Shown here: positions 32,930 through 43,218 of the stretch, piece by piece
How the letters are laid out: each line of letters starts with the position of its first letter
Position numbering within the stretch: position 1 is the stretch's first letter
NCBI RefSeq assembly: GCF_023898315.1
Contig: NC_064619.1
Coordinates: 477,813,376-477,877,375, forward strand
Source of the DNA: Schistocerca nitens
Taxonomy: Eukaryota > Arthropoda > Insecta > Orthoptera > Acrididae
Reading direction: 5' to 3'
Length of the DNA: 64,000 nt
The notes under the pieces: model-generated
What the model was told of the DNA's origin: nothing
What the model saw: the letters and a program-made list of their open reading frames with translations, nothing else
The model's database searches: none
Made by a program: the position numbers and the translations under genes

Positions 32930-34278
32930 TGCAGTAATTTAGGTTAACACACACAGTCACCGGATGCACCCTGTAAGTCAACGAGGACTACTATTGTCCA
33001 GAATGCACTTGTGAGCTTACTATGAGCTTATTCCCCATTTGGCCACCAAATGGTTGCATATGTTTGTAGATAACAAATTAGTGCAATTTATTGAAGTTCT
33101 ATACGAAGCTATAGAACTAGTGGTTGCTCTTGCAGAGCCCCATTTAGCAGATTAGTCCGAATACAACTATAGCTGCATGTGCAGTAGAAGTGGTTCACTA
33201 AAGAAACTTTCACCTTAACATCCATTCAGGTCCTCGTTTATACAATTTTATAACATGCTTACGATCAAGTGTAAAGCCCACATCCCAAATCTATGCAACC
33301 CACTGTCCCCCATTGCATTCAAAAGTACTTGCAGAGCATGCCCAGAACTTACATTTATAAAGTATTGGCAGCACTGTTTAGTGCCCAGATCTGAAACATA
33401 TGCACCATCAAATGCAAACAGAGTTATTTCTGGTTTAGCTAGCTGTGATGCTCGTCATTAATACTACCCAGTAGGTTCATGTAGTTTATGGATCACAAGG
33501 AACTTATTACCATCCAATGTGAAACATGTTGTCACTTGCTGTAAACAAAGCCACTAACAACACATAACAGAACACACAACATGATTTAGTCTGTGGATAA
33601 GTGTAAAACAGGTAATGGAGAACAATGTTGCTTGATAAATTTGTGGATTTTTGTTATATACTGCAGCTTTCAAAGAAACTGCACTATTCTCAGTAACTCA
33701 CTGGTAACCACAACTTTTAGCATAATAAACAAAGTCCTAAGAACACCTGCAGTTTTTGTCACTGAACTGAAACAATTTAAGTATCAGAGCTGAAAACGTT
33801 AAGCTGTCAGGATAAAGTAAACTGGAGTTAATTTGGAATGATCTACATGGCAGCAGACTGAAGTTATGCATCAGACAATTTGTAACACCACACACTAGAG
33901 ACCAAGAAGTCTCATAAAAATACAACATTTTAATCAAAATGGAGCATCTGCCATATGTATACTCCTCGTACACTTCCACACAAATCAGGATGTAGAAGAC
34001 TTCAGAAAATATGACTAAAAATGAGAATCCATCTTAGGATTTGAGAGTCAAATGAAATACAATTAAAATTAAACACGCAATTCAGCTTACAGTGAGGTGA
34101 TACTTGGGACTGTAAGGAACAGTCTCAAAGAAACTGCTTTCTTTGTCTGTAGATATTCTGTAAAGTATTTAAAAATAGTAAAATCAGCAGCATAAACACA
34201 CATTATAAACAGCACTTAAGATGCTGTTAATTATGGATTTTGCACAAAGGTACTATTTTTCACAAATCTGCAATGTCT
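32930..34278. other. No gene recognised
   Basis: Region downstream of THG1, on the 3' side of its polyadenylation signal. No exon or repeat family was recognised. Confidence 0.4.
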
Positions 34279-34284
34279 TTTATT
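34279..34284 (-). promoter_or_regulatory. THG1: THG1 polyadenylation signal
   Basis: AATAAA on the minus strand, about 60 bases past the THG1 stop codon. It is the first canonical hexamer in the 3' UTR. Confidence 0.6.
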
Positions 34285-34344
34285 AAAAGCACATAAAATG
34301 TGATGAAAATATATTACAATTTGTCATAAATATTTCTGCTGTCT

Positions 34345-34656
34345 TCAGGAAACAGATTTTTTGGGAGCTTCTCTAGAAACAGAATTTTGAGATTCACAGC
34401 CACTGTCACATATCTGAAGTTCACGGAAGTTCAGTATTTCAGGATTTTCATCCCAAAACTGTTTTCCAATTATATCTATACAAAATGGTAAAACAATTTT
34501 GCGAGGTCTTCCACCCTCTTCAACTCTAATCAGCTTCCTGAGCAATACTGTACCCTTACGAAACATTGGAGGTTCATTATTGTAGTTTATACCAAATTCT
34601 GAGTAGAGTATCTCATTCTTATCTGCAGTGAGAGTACCACGTAGTCGTTCCTCTGC
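34345..34656 (-). CDS. THG1: THG1 3' coding exon (tRNA-His guanylyltransferase C-terminal part)
   Basis: This exon encodes 103 residues plus a TGA stop at 34345-34347. It starts after a pyrimidine-rich tract ending ATTACAG (34657-34663, minus strand). The first codons give [20 protein letters not shown], the conserved block that follows the family's LTP/TNSE segment. [14 protein letters not shown] and a C-terminal [15 protein letters not shown] follow, matching the end of animal THG1 proteins. A 25-30 residue polar tail lies beyond the usual end. With the 5' exon at 61843-62466 it gives a 311-residue protein, close to the size of animal homologues. Joining is in phase 0 with no residue missing from the family motif, so no additional exon is needed. 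Confidence 0.93.
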   Translation of the reverse strand, partial: AEERLRGTLTADKNEILYSEFGINYNNEPPMFRKGTVLLRKLIRVEEGGRPRKIVLPFCIDIIGKQFWDENPEILNFRELQICDSGCESQNSVSREAPKKSVS

Positions 34657-35201
34657 CTGTAATAAAAAAACAATTGCGATATAATGTGAATACAAATTAA
34701 CATTTCTGATAACAGTGCAATTATGTGACATAAATATGTAATATACATTTATAAATCATGTTTATAAGCTTATATTTGCGTTTTCCTTTTACAACTTAAA
34801 CATGTATAATGCTACAGTGGAGTAATGTCATAAATAAGCACATAATTTTCCATTATTTGCAACTAGATATAGGCTTTTTTTGTGAAACACCATATGGTCA
34901 CCTAAAAATAACAAAATACTGAATATGTAATGGTTTTAATTAATTCCATAAAAATGTGAGCAGACCATGTACTCTATGCCAAATGTGTCTTGCAGTTGTT
35001 CTATGACAGTACACCATGGCTACACCTTTTAAGAATCTCCTCTCACATTTAAAATGAAAAAAGTACTATACCTAGCTTTTAGAAATGTTAGTTCTTCTTC
35101 AGGAAGGATTGAAGGGCAGGCTGGATGGGAGGGACAAGTCATTCAGACCTCAAGTTGAGGAGGAGCCACCTATCCTCGGAGTCTTTCGTGATGGCATACA
35201 T

Positions 35202-35562
35202 GAATAAAATGTTCTCGGTTTTCCAGCCATGTCAATTCGAATAAAATGCTTGAGCTTTTGATCCGCCATCGTCTTCAGGAGTTCACTGACTGCCGGGGCT
35301 GTTACGGTCTCCCCTTATATAGGCATGATGATATCATCAGCAGCCAATCAGATCGATCCAATGTGGCGCGCGTGCGTAAGTCGACCTGGGCAGCACTTGG
35401 CAGCACCAGTGACGTCACGTGGCGCCAGGGGGAGGCGCCACGTTTGAAACTGCCGTTCCTGCGTCGCGCATCTGTCTCTGCTTTCTTTCGATGTCCAATG
35501 CCCATCCCCACGCCCTGCTGAGTGTGTATCCCTGGTCTCTGTTGAAATTGTTGTTGTTTAAG
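35202..35562 (+). repeat. PLE2 terminal arm (left)
   Basis: Reverse complement of 36511-36880 with scattered differences. It starts at GAATAAAATGTTCT. Confidence 0.9.
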
Positions 35563-36510
35563 CGAATCTCGGCCGCTTCCTTTATAACGGAGTCCCAATA
35601 TGTGGAAGCATGAGCCAACACTTTGTATTTTCGAACTGTATCTTATGTCCGTTTTCTAGGCAATGCTCCACTATTGCCGATTTGTCAAGCTCCCTTTGTT
35701 TTATATGGCGCTTGTGCTCAGTACAATGCTCCGCAACCATGCGAATCGTCTGTCCAATGAACATGCTGCCACATTCACAGGGTACACCATACACAACGGA
35801 CGCTCGAAGAGCAATGTCGTCCTTAACAGGGCGCAACATATCTTGTATCTTGGGGGCGGGCTGGAACACTGGTCTTAACACATGTTTCTGCAGCAGACGT
35901 CCTAACTTATTGCTAGTTGCTCCACAGTATGGCAGGAATACAGTCCGTTTGGCCTCTTCTTCTGATTCACCAGCTGTCTTTCATCGGCAGCCCTTGAAAG
36001 TGTTTACGATGTCTCTTTTGCTGTATCCATTTTCCCCAAAAACACGTTTTAAGTCCTGCAATTCGGACTTTAGGTGGTTGTTGTCAGAGATAATCTTCGC
36101 TCTATGAACCAACGTGTTCAGGACAGCTTTCTTGTGTACAGGGTGGTGGAAACTATTGGCATTCAAGTACCGATCAGTGTGTGTTGGTTTCCGGTACACT
36201 GAGTGACCAAGCTGGCCTCCTGCCTTCCGCTCAACCAAAACATCCAAGAATGGTAGCTTGCCGTGCTTCTCCATCTCGACAGTAAATTTAATGTTGGGAT
36301 GGACACCATTCATATGATTGATGAACTGCTGTAGGGTATCTTCACCATGAGGCCATATCAGGAAGGTGTCATCAACGTATCGTAGAAAGCAAGATGGCCG
36401 TAACGTCGCAGTTTGCAGAGCCGCTCCTCAAAGTGCTCCATGAAGAAATTTGCGACTGCTGGAGACAGTGGTGATCCCATGGCTGTGCCATCAGTCATCT
36501 CATAATATTG

Positions 36511-36880
36511 CTTACACAACAACAATTTCAACAGAGACCAGGGATACACACTCAGCAGGGCATGGGGATGGGCATTGGACATCGAAAGAAAGCAGAGACA
36601 GATGCGCAACGCGGGAGCGGCAGTTTCAAACATGACGCCTCCCCCTGGCACCAACTGATGTCACCGGTGCTGCCACGAGCTGCCCGGGTCGACTTATGCG
36701 TGCACACCACATTGGATCGATCTGATTGGCTGCTGATGATGTCATCATGCCTATATAAGCGAGAGACCGTAACAGCCCCAGCAGTCAGTGAAATCCTGAC
36801 GACGATGGCGGAGATGGCCATCGAAAGCTCGAGCATTTTATTCGAATTGACACGGCTGGAAAACCAAGAACATTTTATTC
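36511..36880 (+). repeat. PLE2 terminal arm (right), with TATA-like box
   Basis: Contains CTATATAAGC at 36751-36760, a plausible core promoter of the terminal repeat. A hammerhead-like string follows: CTGACGA at 36796-36802, a hairpin with GATGGC/GCCATC arms, and GAAA at 36823-36826. A single base separates CTGACGA from the stem, the same offset as in PLE1. Confidence 0.85.
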
Positions 36881-36892
36881 AAGGAGCCACCT

Positions 36893-38399
36893 GTTGTGAG
36901 GACAAAGACAAAAGTTCATGGGAACTAGTAATTTTGTCTATTAGCAAGTTTCTGACATAATTTGTGTCTCCATCTGATTCTGTTCCAGGCCAGTTGCTTC
37001 ATAGCATGGTACCTTCCACTTTATCCAGCATATTTATTCTTCTCCTCCCTATTTTTTTCTGTCCTTGCACTGTACCTTCGATAGTTGATAGAATTCCTTT
37101 TCCTAGTAACGTATGTCCCACCTTCACAGTTTGCTTTTTTCTTGTCTTTCATTAGTTTTAGGAGTTTTGCTTGTTGCTCTAATCTTTCCATTACTCCATT
37201 TTTCTTCATTGTATATTCCCATTTTATTTTCTTTATTTTTCTCCAAACTCATAACTGAAGTGCTTTAATTTTGCCCCTTTCTCTCTTCTTCAACAACCAA
37301 CTTTCAATGTTCATAGTTGCACAGAAAAGTGCTCAACATGAAGCATTGAACCACCCTTTTCCTCAACTCTACCTACAGTGCCACCATGCAAAGTGGCAAA
37401 TTTCTGGGGATGGCAAAATGTTAACATTTAATGGAAGACTACGAAAGTTTTGCATAAATGAAGAACGTGAGAATAAGTTGGAACTACAAATCATTCATAA
37501 AATCTACTTTGTTACTGGAAATTGTCTGCACTATAGTGGAACAGATGACAGTTCAAGAACTGGAGATGGTTACTATGGGTACATCTTTCAAAATCGGAAA
37601 ACTTACCAACTCTATTTCTATCATTTGCTTACACAACACTTGAACGGTACCTACATCAGCTTGAAAGCCTCTACAGAAGTGGAACACTTTATAATAAAGA
37701 AGTAAAGATAAATGTCAACGTGTGATGGCCTAACAGTTCCTACACAGTTTACTCAAACACCTACAGCGGTATCACTGAGAAAGGCATTTTGTAATAAGTG
37801 AATAAAGAATAAGTAAAATATGCATTGCCCATCACATGCCATACCCTTCCTTTATTCAGTCACTGAGACGAAGCATTGCTTACACGAGAGAAGGTACATG
37901 GCATCCTTCCCTCATCACTCTGTCTTTCTTGGATCTGCCATCAATATGATTTACATTTCTTCTCGACACACTCCTCTAAATTAATTTTTTTTTCTTTCTC
38001 TGCACCTTCTTTTAATCTTTCCCTCATCAACTTTTCTTTCTCTATGATGAAGTCATAATGAATATACGTTAATACTGAGATTACTCAGGAAAAAAACTAC
38101 CAAACCTTATTTTGGAGCTGAAGCATTGCAACAGTGTAGTAGGAACTGTTTAAGCAGTTTCATTGTATTTCACACTGGTTGCAAGCCAACAACTTTGTTC
38201 AGGATTTAACGGTTGCTTTTTGCTACACTAAATGAAAATGCTTTCAAAACTGCTTGTTTTGAGCCATAATTGGCGATTATGCCATGTTGGAAAGCATGCC
38301 TTCTCGATACCCAACTTCAACCACTTTTGATTTATATACAATGGACACACTAAACAGGCATTGGGGCTTTACAAATTTTTCCAGCAAATAAAGCATTTA
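36893..38399. other. No gene recognised
   Basis: Intronic sequence, T-rich near 37000-37250. A plus-strand frame at 37271-37705 has no ATG start and no recognised domain; I do not call it. Confidence 0.4.
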
Positions 38400-38401
38400 T
38401 A

Positions 38402-39163
38402 CGAGGGCTATCCACACAGTACATTATGTTTTGGAATTAAAAATAAATAAAGTATTGGAATTTTTTTTATTATATACAGATGAAAGCCACACTTAAATAC
38501 TACTTTTCTACATAGTTGCCATTTAAATTAAGGCACTTATCGTAGCAATGGACGAGCTTGGAATTTCCTTCGTCGTAAAATTCGGCCACCTGCATCTTCA
38601 ACCACGTGGTTACCTCTTCTTGAAGCTGTGCGTCGTCATCAAAACACTGCATAGCCAACCACTTCTTCATTGCTGGGAATAAGTGGAGGTCGCTCGGTGC
38701 CAGGTCGGGACTGTACGGCGGATGAGGAAACAACTCCCACTTAAAATATTCGAGAACTTCACGAGTGGCATTTGCCGTGTGGGCCCGGGCGTTGTCGTGA
38801 ATCAGCAAGATCTTTGAGCCCAACTTTCCCCTGCGCTTGTTTTGTATTGCTCTTCTGAGGTTGTGCAGAGTTTGGCAATACCTTTGAGAGTTTATTGTAG
38901 TGCCTCTTTCCAGGAAATCCACAAAAATCACACCTTTTCTGTCCCAAAAGAGGTAACCATGTGGTTGAAGGCACAGGCGGCCGAATTTTATGACGAAGGA
39001 ATTTCCAAGCTCGTCCATCGCTACGATAAGTGCCTTAATTTAAATGGCAACTATGTAGAAAAGTAGTATTTAAGTGTGACTTTCATCTGTATATAATAAA
39101 AAAAATTTCCTACACTATTTATTTTTAATTCCAAAATGTAATGTACTTTGTGGATAGCCCTCG
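38402..39163 (-). mobile_element. Palindromic mariner derivative
   Basis: A 762-bp unit flanked by TA (38400-38401, 39164-39165). Both ends are the same 3' end of a mariner in opposite orientation: 38402-38617 and 38948-39163 form inverted arms of about 216 bp that include the last 35-40 codons of transposase (YDKCLNLNGNYVEK on both strands). Between them the minus strand retains the catalytic C-terminal part (LFWDRKGVIFVDFLERGTT, IHDNARAHTAN, YSPDLAPSDLHLF). The junction near 38948 fuses the inverted end to the transposase just before FWDRKG. The DNA-binding domain and first catalytic Asp are gone. Confidence 0.88.
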
Positions 39164-39179
39164 TATGTAAGAAGAATGG

Positions 39180-40170
39180 AAAAGAAAATATAGGATGTGT
39201 TAGGTGCCTATCAGTCAGGCAGTTCTGACATAGTGGTTCATAACGGAAACAAGACTGAAGAAAAATCAAGATACATCCATAGGAATTGTTGACCTGGAAA
39301 AAGCATTCAACAATGTAAAATGGTGCAAGATGTTCAAAATTCTGAGAAAAAAGGGGTAAGCTATTGGGAAAGATTGGTAATGTACTATATGTGCAAGAAC
39401 CAAGAGGAAACAATAATACTGGAAGTGCTCAGATTAAAAAGGGTGTAAGGCAGGGATATAGTCTTTCCCCTACTGTTCAATCTATACATTGAAGAATCAA
39501 TGACAGAAAGAAAAGAAAAGTTCAAGAGTGGGATTAAAATTCAAAGTGAAAGGATAGCAATGAGAAGACTTGCTGACATCACTGTCCTGAGTGACATCTG
39601 TTGAATGGAAAGGGCTGTCTAATGAGTACAGAACATGGTCTGAGAGTAAACTGAAGAAAGACTAAAGTAATGAGAAGTAGCAGAAACAAGAACAGCAAGA
39701 AACTTAACATCAGAATAGGGGCTCACAAAGTAGAAGAAGTTGAGCAATTCTTCTACCTAGGCAGCCAAATAACCCACGACATACGAGCAAGAAGGACACA
39801 AGAAGCAGATTACCACAAGCAAAAAGTACATTCCCAGCCAAGAGAAGTCTCCTAGTATCAAACACTGACCTTAATTTAAGAAAGAAATTTCTGAAAATGT
39901 ATGTTTGGAACGCAGCATTGCATAGTAGTGAAACACTAACTGTGGGGAAAACCAGAAGACAAGAGAATCAAAGCACTTGCAATGTAGTGCTACAGGTGAA
40001 TGTTGAAAATTATGTGGACTAATAATGTAAGGAATGAGGATGTTCTTCACAGTATCAGCGAGGAAAGGAATATATGGAAAACACTGGCAAGATGGGACAG
40101 GTTGTTAGGACATCTGTTAACACATCAGGCAATACCTTCCATGATGCTAGAGGGAACTGTAGATGGTACG
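39180..40170 (+). mobile_element. Decayed RTE-type LINE (LINE C family)
   Basis: Reverse transcriptase segments on the plus strand: GIVDLEKAFNNVKW (about 39276-39325), KGVRQGYSLSP (39437-39470), EVEQFFYLGSQITHD (39733-39780), then a C-terminal MLKIMWTNNVRNEDVL and WDRLLGHLLTHQ (40000-40130). The order and motifs follow LINE C. Many frameshifts: an old insertion. Confidence 0.78.
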
Positions 40171-40599
40171 AGAACTAACAAAAGTGACATTTGTATCACC
40201 CCTAAATACCAATGTCAATTTTTATAATTCCATACCTAGCAACAGATGGCAACATTTATCTCTAAACTTTTACATTTGATGGTTAGCCCATTTTTCGATG
40301 CATGTCTTCAATTACATTGTGAAGAAGGTTGACTAGGTCTGCAAATGGAAGTAGGGTTGTGTGTGTGTATGGGGGGGGGGGGGGGGGGGGGAAGTGGTAG
40401 CACTTGATATTTTCGCATGGTGCTGCAAAATGCCTGGACCCAGACATGTTATGGAAAAAACTCAACAGTAATTCACTTCATATCTGGAAGTAGGAAGCAG
40501 AAAGCTGTCCTCCAGTGTCAACAAACAGGGAAGAGGTCTGAATCTGACTGGAGTCAGGAAAAGTGGAGGTTGCCACTGAACATGGCAGACAACTTAAAA
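40171..40599. other. No gene; contains a G21 homopolymer
   Basis: G run at 40371-40391 preceded by a short GT tract. Otherwise unremarkable. Confidence 0.5.
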
Positions 40600-41125
40600 C
40601 ATATTTCTCTTTGTAGATGATGCACATGTTATTGTGAAAGACATGGAATGTAACGTAAATAATGTAGCTAATAGGTAGTTAGTAACATCAGCACATGACT
40701 TTCAAAGAACAGATTAACATTTAACGGCACCAAAACACAATGCATACAGTTTCTGATATGGAACTCGTCTAAAAGCAAAATTTTACTGTTCAAGCTGGAC
40801 AAACAGATAGTGAAGCTGACTATTTTAAATTCTTGGGACTGTGGGCAATTGAAGACTTTCTTGGAAATATCATATTCAAGAACTTTGTGGAAAGAATGTG
40901 TCATCTTCACTTCAAGAATGATCTCCACTGCCTCCAACAAAAAGGGATGTATAATTTGACTCTATTACTTTGTATCCTGTTATATTTTGGGGCAGCTCTG
41001 TGCACTCAGCAAGAATATTCTTAGTTCAGAAAAGGGTGATCAGACTGACCTCCAGTGTCAATTCATGAAATTCGTGCAAACTGTTGCTCAGGTGTCTTGG
41101 AATTTTAGCTCTGACATCCCTTTAT
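40600..41125 (+). mobile_element. Decayed CR1/L2-like LINE fragment
   Basis: In shifting frames: VDDAHVIVKDME near 40615 (around the catalytic box), then VIFWGSSVHSARIFLVQKRV and CLGILALTSLYI near 40978-41124. These resemble the C-terminal ORF2 segments of LINE A and LINE B. The fragment ends where the next mariner starts at 41127. Confidence 0.6.
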
Positions 41126-41126
41126 A

Positions 41127-42931
41127 TATGAAGTGTGGCTATAAAATAACGGGACTATTGCTGTAACACTTTTCGCTTCAGAAACATACATATTCAGTTA
41201 TTGTCACCCTCAATATCCTTCCCCCCTCTGTCCCTACAACGCTCCTTGCTAATTTTCCATTGACAGAAACAGTCCTGGTGGGAGTCTTCCTGCGTGAGCT
41301 CCTTGATGAGATGTGCCACTTTTTCTTTCACTGCTTCAGTGGCCTGGAATCTTGTTCCTTTTGCTGTGGCGTAACAAGACAGCCACGCCACTCGGAAGTA
41401 GCCAAAAGGCACGTGTTACTGACGCAGGCTAGAGATAGGTCTGAAACAGGATACGTAATGAATGCTATAAAGAAAAGTACATAGCTCCTGGAATACTTAA
41501 CTTTAATCCATCCTTGTGGTACATCGCTCTTGATGATACAAGTGAGATTCTTTAGATACATGCAATGTTACTAATGGCGCCTTGCTAGGTCGCAGCCATT
41601 GACTTAGCTGAAGGCTATTCTAACTATCTGCTCTGCAAATGAGCGAGGCTTCGACAGTGTGCATCGCTAGCTACGTTGTCCGTACAACTGGGGCGAGTGC
41701 TAGTCCGTCTCTCGAGACCTGCCGTGTGGTGGCGCTCGGTCTGCGATCACTGACAGTGGCGAACGCGGGTCCGACATGTACTAATGGACCGCGGCCGATT
41801 TAAAGCTACCACCTAGCAAGTGTGGTGTCTGGCGGTGACACCACACCTTTTAATGCACATTTCCCATTGGGGAGTAGATAAAAGCCACATGGTGCTAAAT
41901 CAGGGGAATAAGGTAGGTGGTCTAACACGAGGATGCTTTACTTCACTAGAAACCTTTTAATGCTGTACTTTGCTAGTAACCTCTTCATAGATAATGTGAT
42001 ATGAGCTGGTGCAGTATCTTGATGCAGAACCCATAACTTGTTCTTCCACAGTTTGGGTCTTTTTTTTTATTTTCTCTTGGAGTTGAGCAAGAACCTCAAA
42101 TAGTAAAGCTGATTAATAGTTTGACCTCACGAACCTAGTGCAGATACACAATTCCACAAATATCGAACAAAACAATCATCATTGCTTTGAATGTTGATTT
42201 GCTCATTTGAGCTTTTTTCACTCTCAGTGAAGTTGGGCCCTTTCGATGTATAGATTGGCACTTAGTTCCTGGATCGTAAGTGAAAAACCAAAATTCATCA
42301 CACGTTGTCACTCTTTCCAAAAAAAATTAGGATAATTTTCAATGGTATTCAAAGTGTCAATACAAACGTTTTCATGAGCTCCTTTTTGTTCAATTGTAAA
42401 AATGTTTAGAAACAGTCTCGCATACACTTTTCTGTTGTTAAACTCGTTAAATAAAATTTGCCTTACACATTCTTTGTCAATTTGTAGTTTCAAAAATTGA
42501 TTGAGTACCTAACCAACAATCAGATTGAATCAAATTATCTACTTTTATGATATCTCCATCCATTTTTGATGTTGAGGGGTGTCTTTGGTGTGAGTCTCTT
42601 CAATGTATCTCTGCCACTTTGGAAATGCTAGGACCACTCTCTTGATGAACAGTCTCTGCCATACACTTCTTTTCATAACATATGCGTTTCAGTAACAGTT
42701 TTTCCAAGGTTCATGACTGTTGCTCTTTTATTACACTCATCTTTTTCCGGCAAAGCAAAATAATGGCTCTTACACAAATGAAGGCCATGGCCACACTGGT
42801 TTTCTACAGACATGACATATGCTGCATTGGACTAAGAAGCTTCACACTTCACTGCTATCAGTAGTTCATCTTTGCCACACGTGTACCTACTCTGTGACAT
42901 CAGTTCCATTATTTTATAACCACACCTCATA
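41127..42931 (-). mobile_element. Decayed mariner split by a solo LTR
   Basis: Ends carry matching TIRs: TATGAAGTGTGGCTATAAAA on the left, and TATGAGGTGTGGTTATAAAA on the minus strand at the right. Without the LTR and its target duplication the length is about 1.3 kb, normal for mariner. The minus strand retains an N-terminal part (42490-42310), a catalytic region with TTCDEFWFFTYDP (42320-42270, where the first Asp would lie) and a C-terminus with KGTRFQATEAVKEKVAHLIK (about 41380-41280). Many disabling changes. Confidence 0.8.
41362..41845 (-). mobile_element. Solo LTR (484 bp)
   Basis: On the minus strand it begins TGTGGTGTCACC and ends GCCACAGCA, the TG...CA ends of retroviral-type LTRs. 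The direct repeat CCTTT flanks both sides (41357-41361 and 41846-41850), a 5-bp target duplication. No internal retroelement sequence is present, so it arose by LTR-LTR recombination. Removing it reunites the mariner ORF in frame around the KGTRFQ codons. Confidence 0.9.
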
Positions 42932-43208
42932 TATTCCATCATGGCTTTGTTGTTACTAATACTTCACACATCCTTATGCACCATACATAAAGTTGTGCAG
43001 CATTCAGCAGGTTTCATTTTCACTTTCCAACAGAACTGAAAAAAAAAAAAAAAAAAATTGAGTGAGAAACCCTAAGTATTTAAATCCAAGTTGATAGGTT
43101 CCTTTTTTGTCACACGCCTATTCTGTACAGGAGTTCCTTGCAGTAGTTAACTTTTCTCTGTAATATGTTATTTATTTGTACATGCTCTTACAAGTTTTTT
43201 CATGTTTT
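42932..43208. other. No gene; contains an A19 run
   Basis: A run at 43039-43057. No repeat family recognised. Confidence 0.4.
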
Positions 43209-43218
43209 ATTAATTCTT

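Larger units (their letters stand above)
35172..36881 (-). mobile_element. Penelope-like element PLE2, 5'-truncated, inverted pLTRs
   Basis: The minus strand codes for part of a PLE RT ([21 protein letters not shown] near 36510-36450; the frame slips across the catalytic YVDD region), NGVHPNIKFTVEMEKHGKLP, RKPTHTDRYLN, and then a GIY-YIG endonuclease (VVYGVPCECGSMFIGQTIR; HKRHIKQRELDKSAIVEHC). The RT N-terminal half is missing, replaced by an inverted terminal repeat. Arms: 35202-35562 and 36511-36880. AGGAGCCACCT occurs at 35161-35171 and 36882-36892 and is a likely 11-bp target duplication. It is a different family from PLE1. Confidence 0.88.

Noticed and set aside
37271-37705. 144-codon plus-strand frame as a host exon
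   Set aside because: Starts with TTG, not ATG. No domain, no clear splice sites, and no relation to THG1 on the opposite strand.
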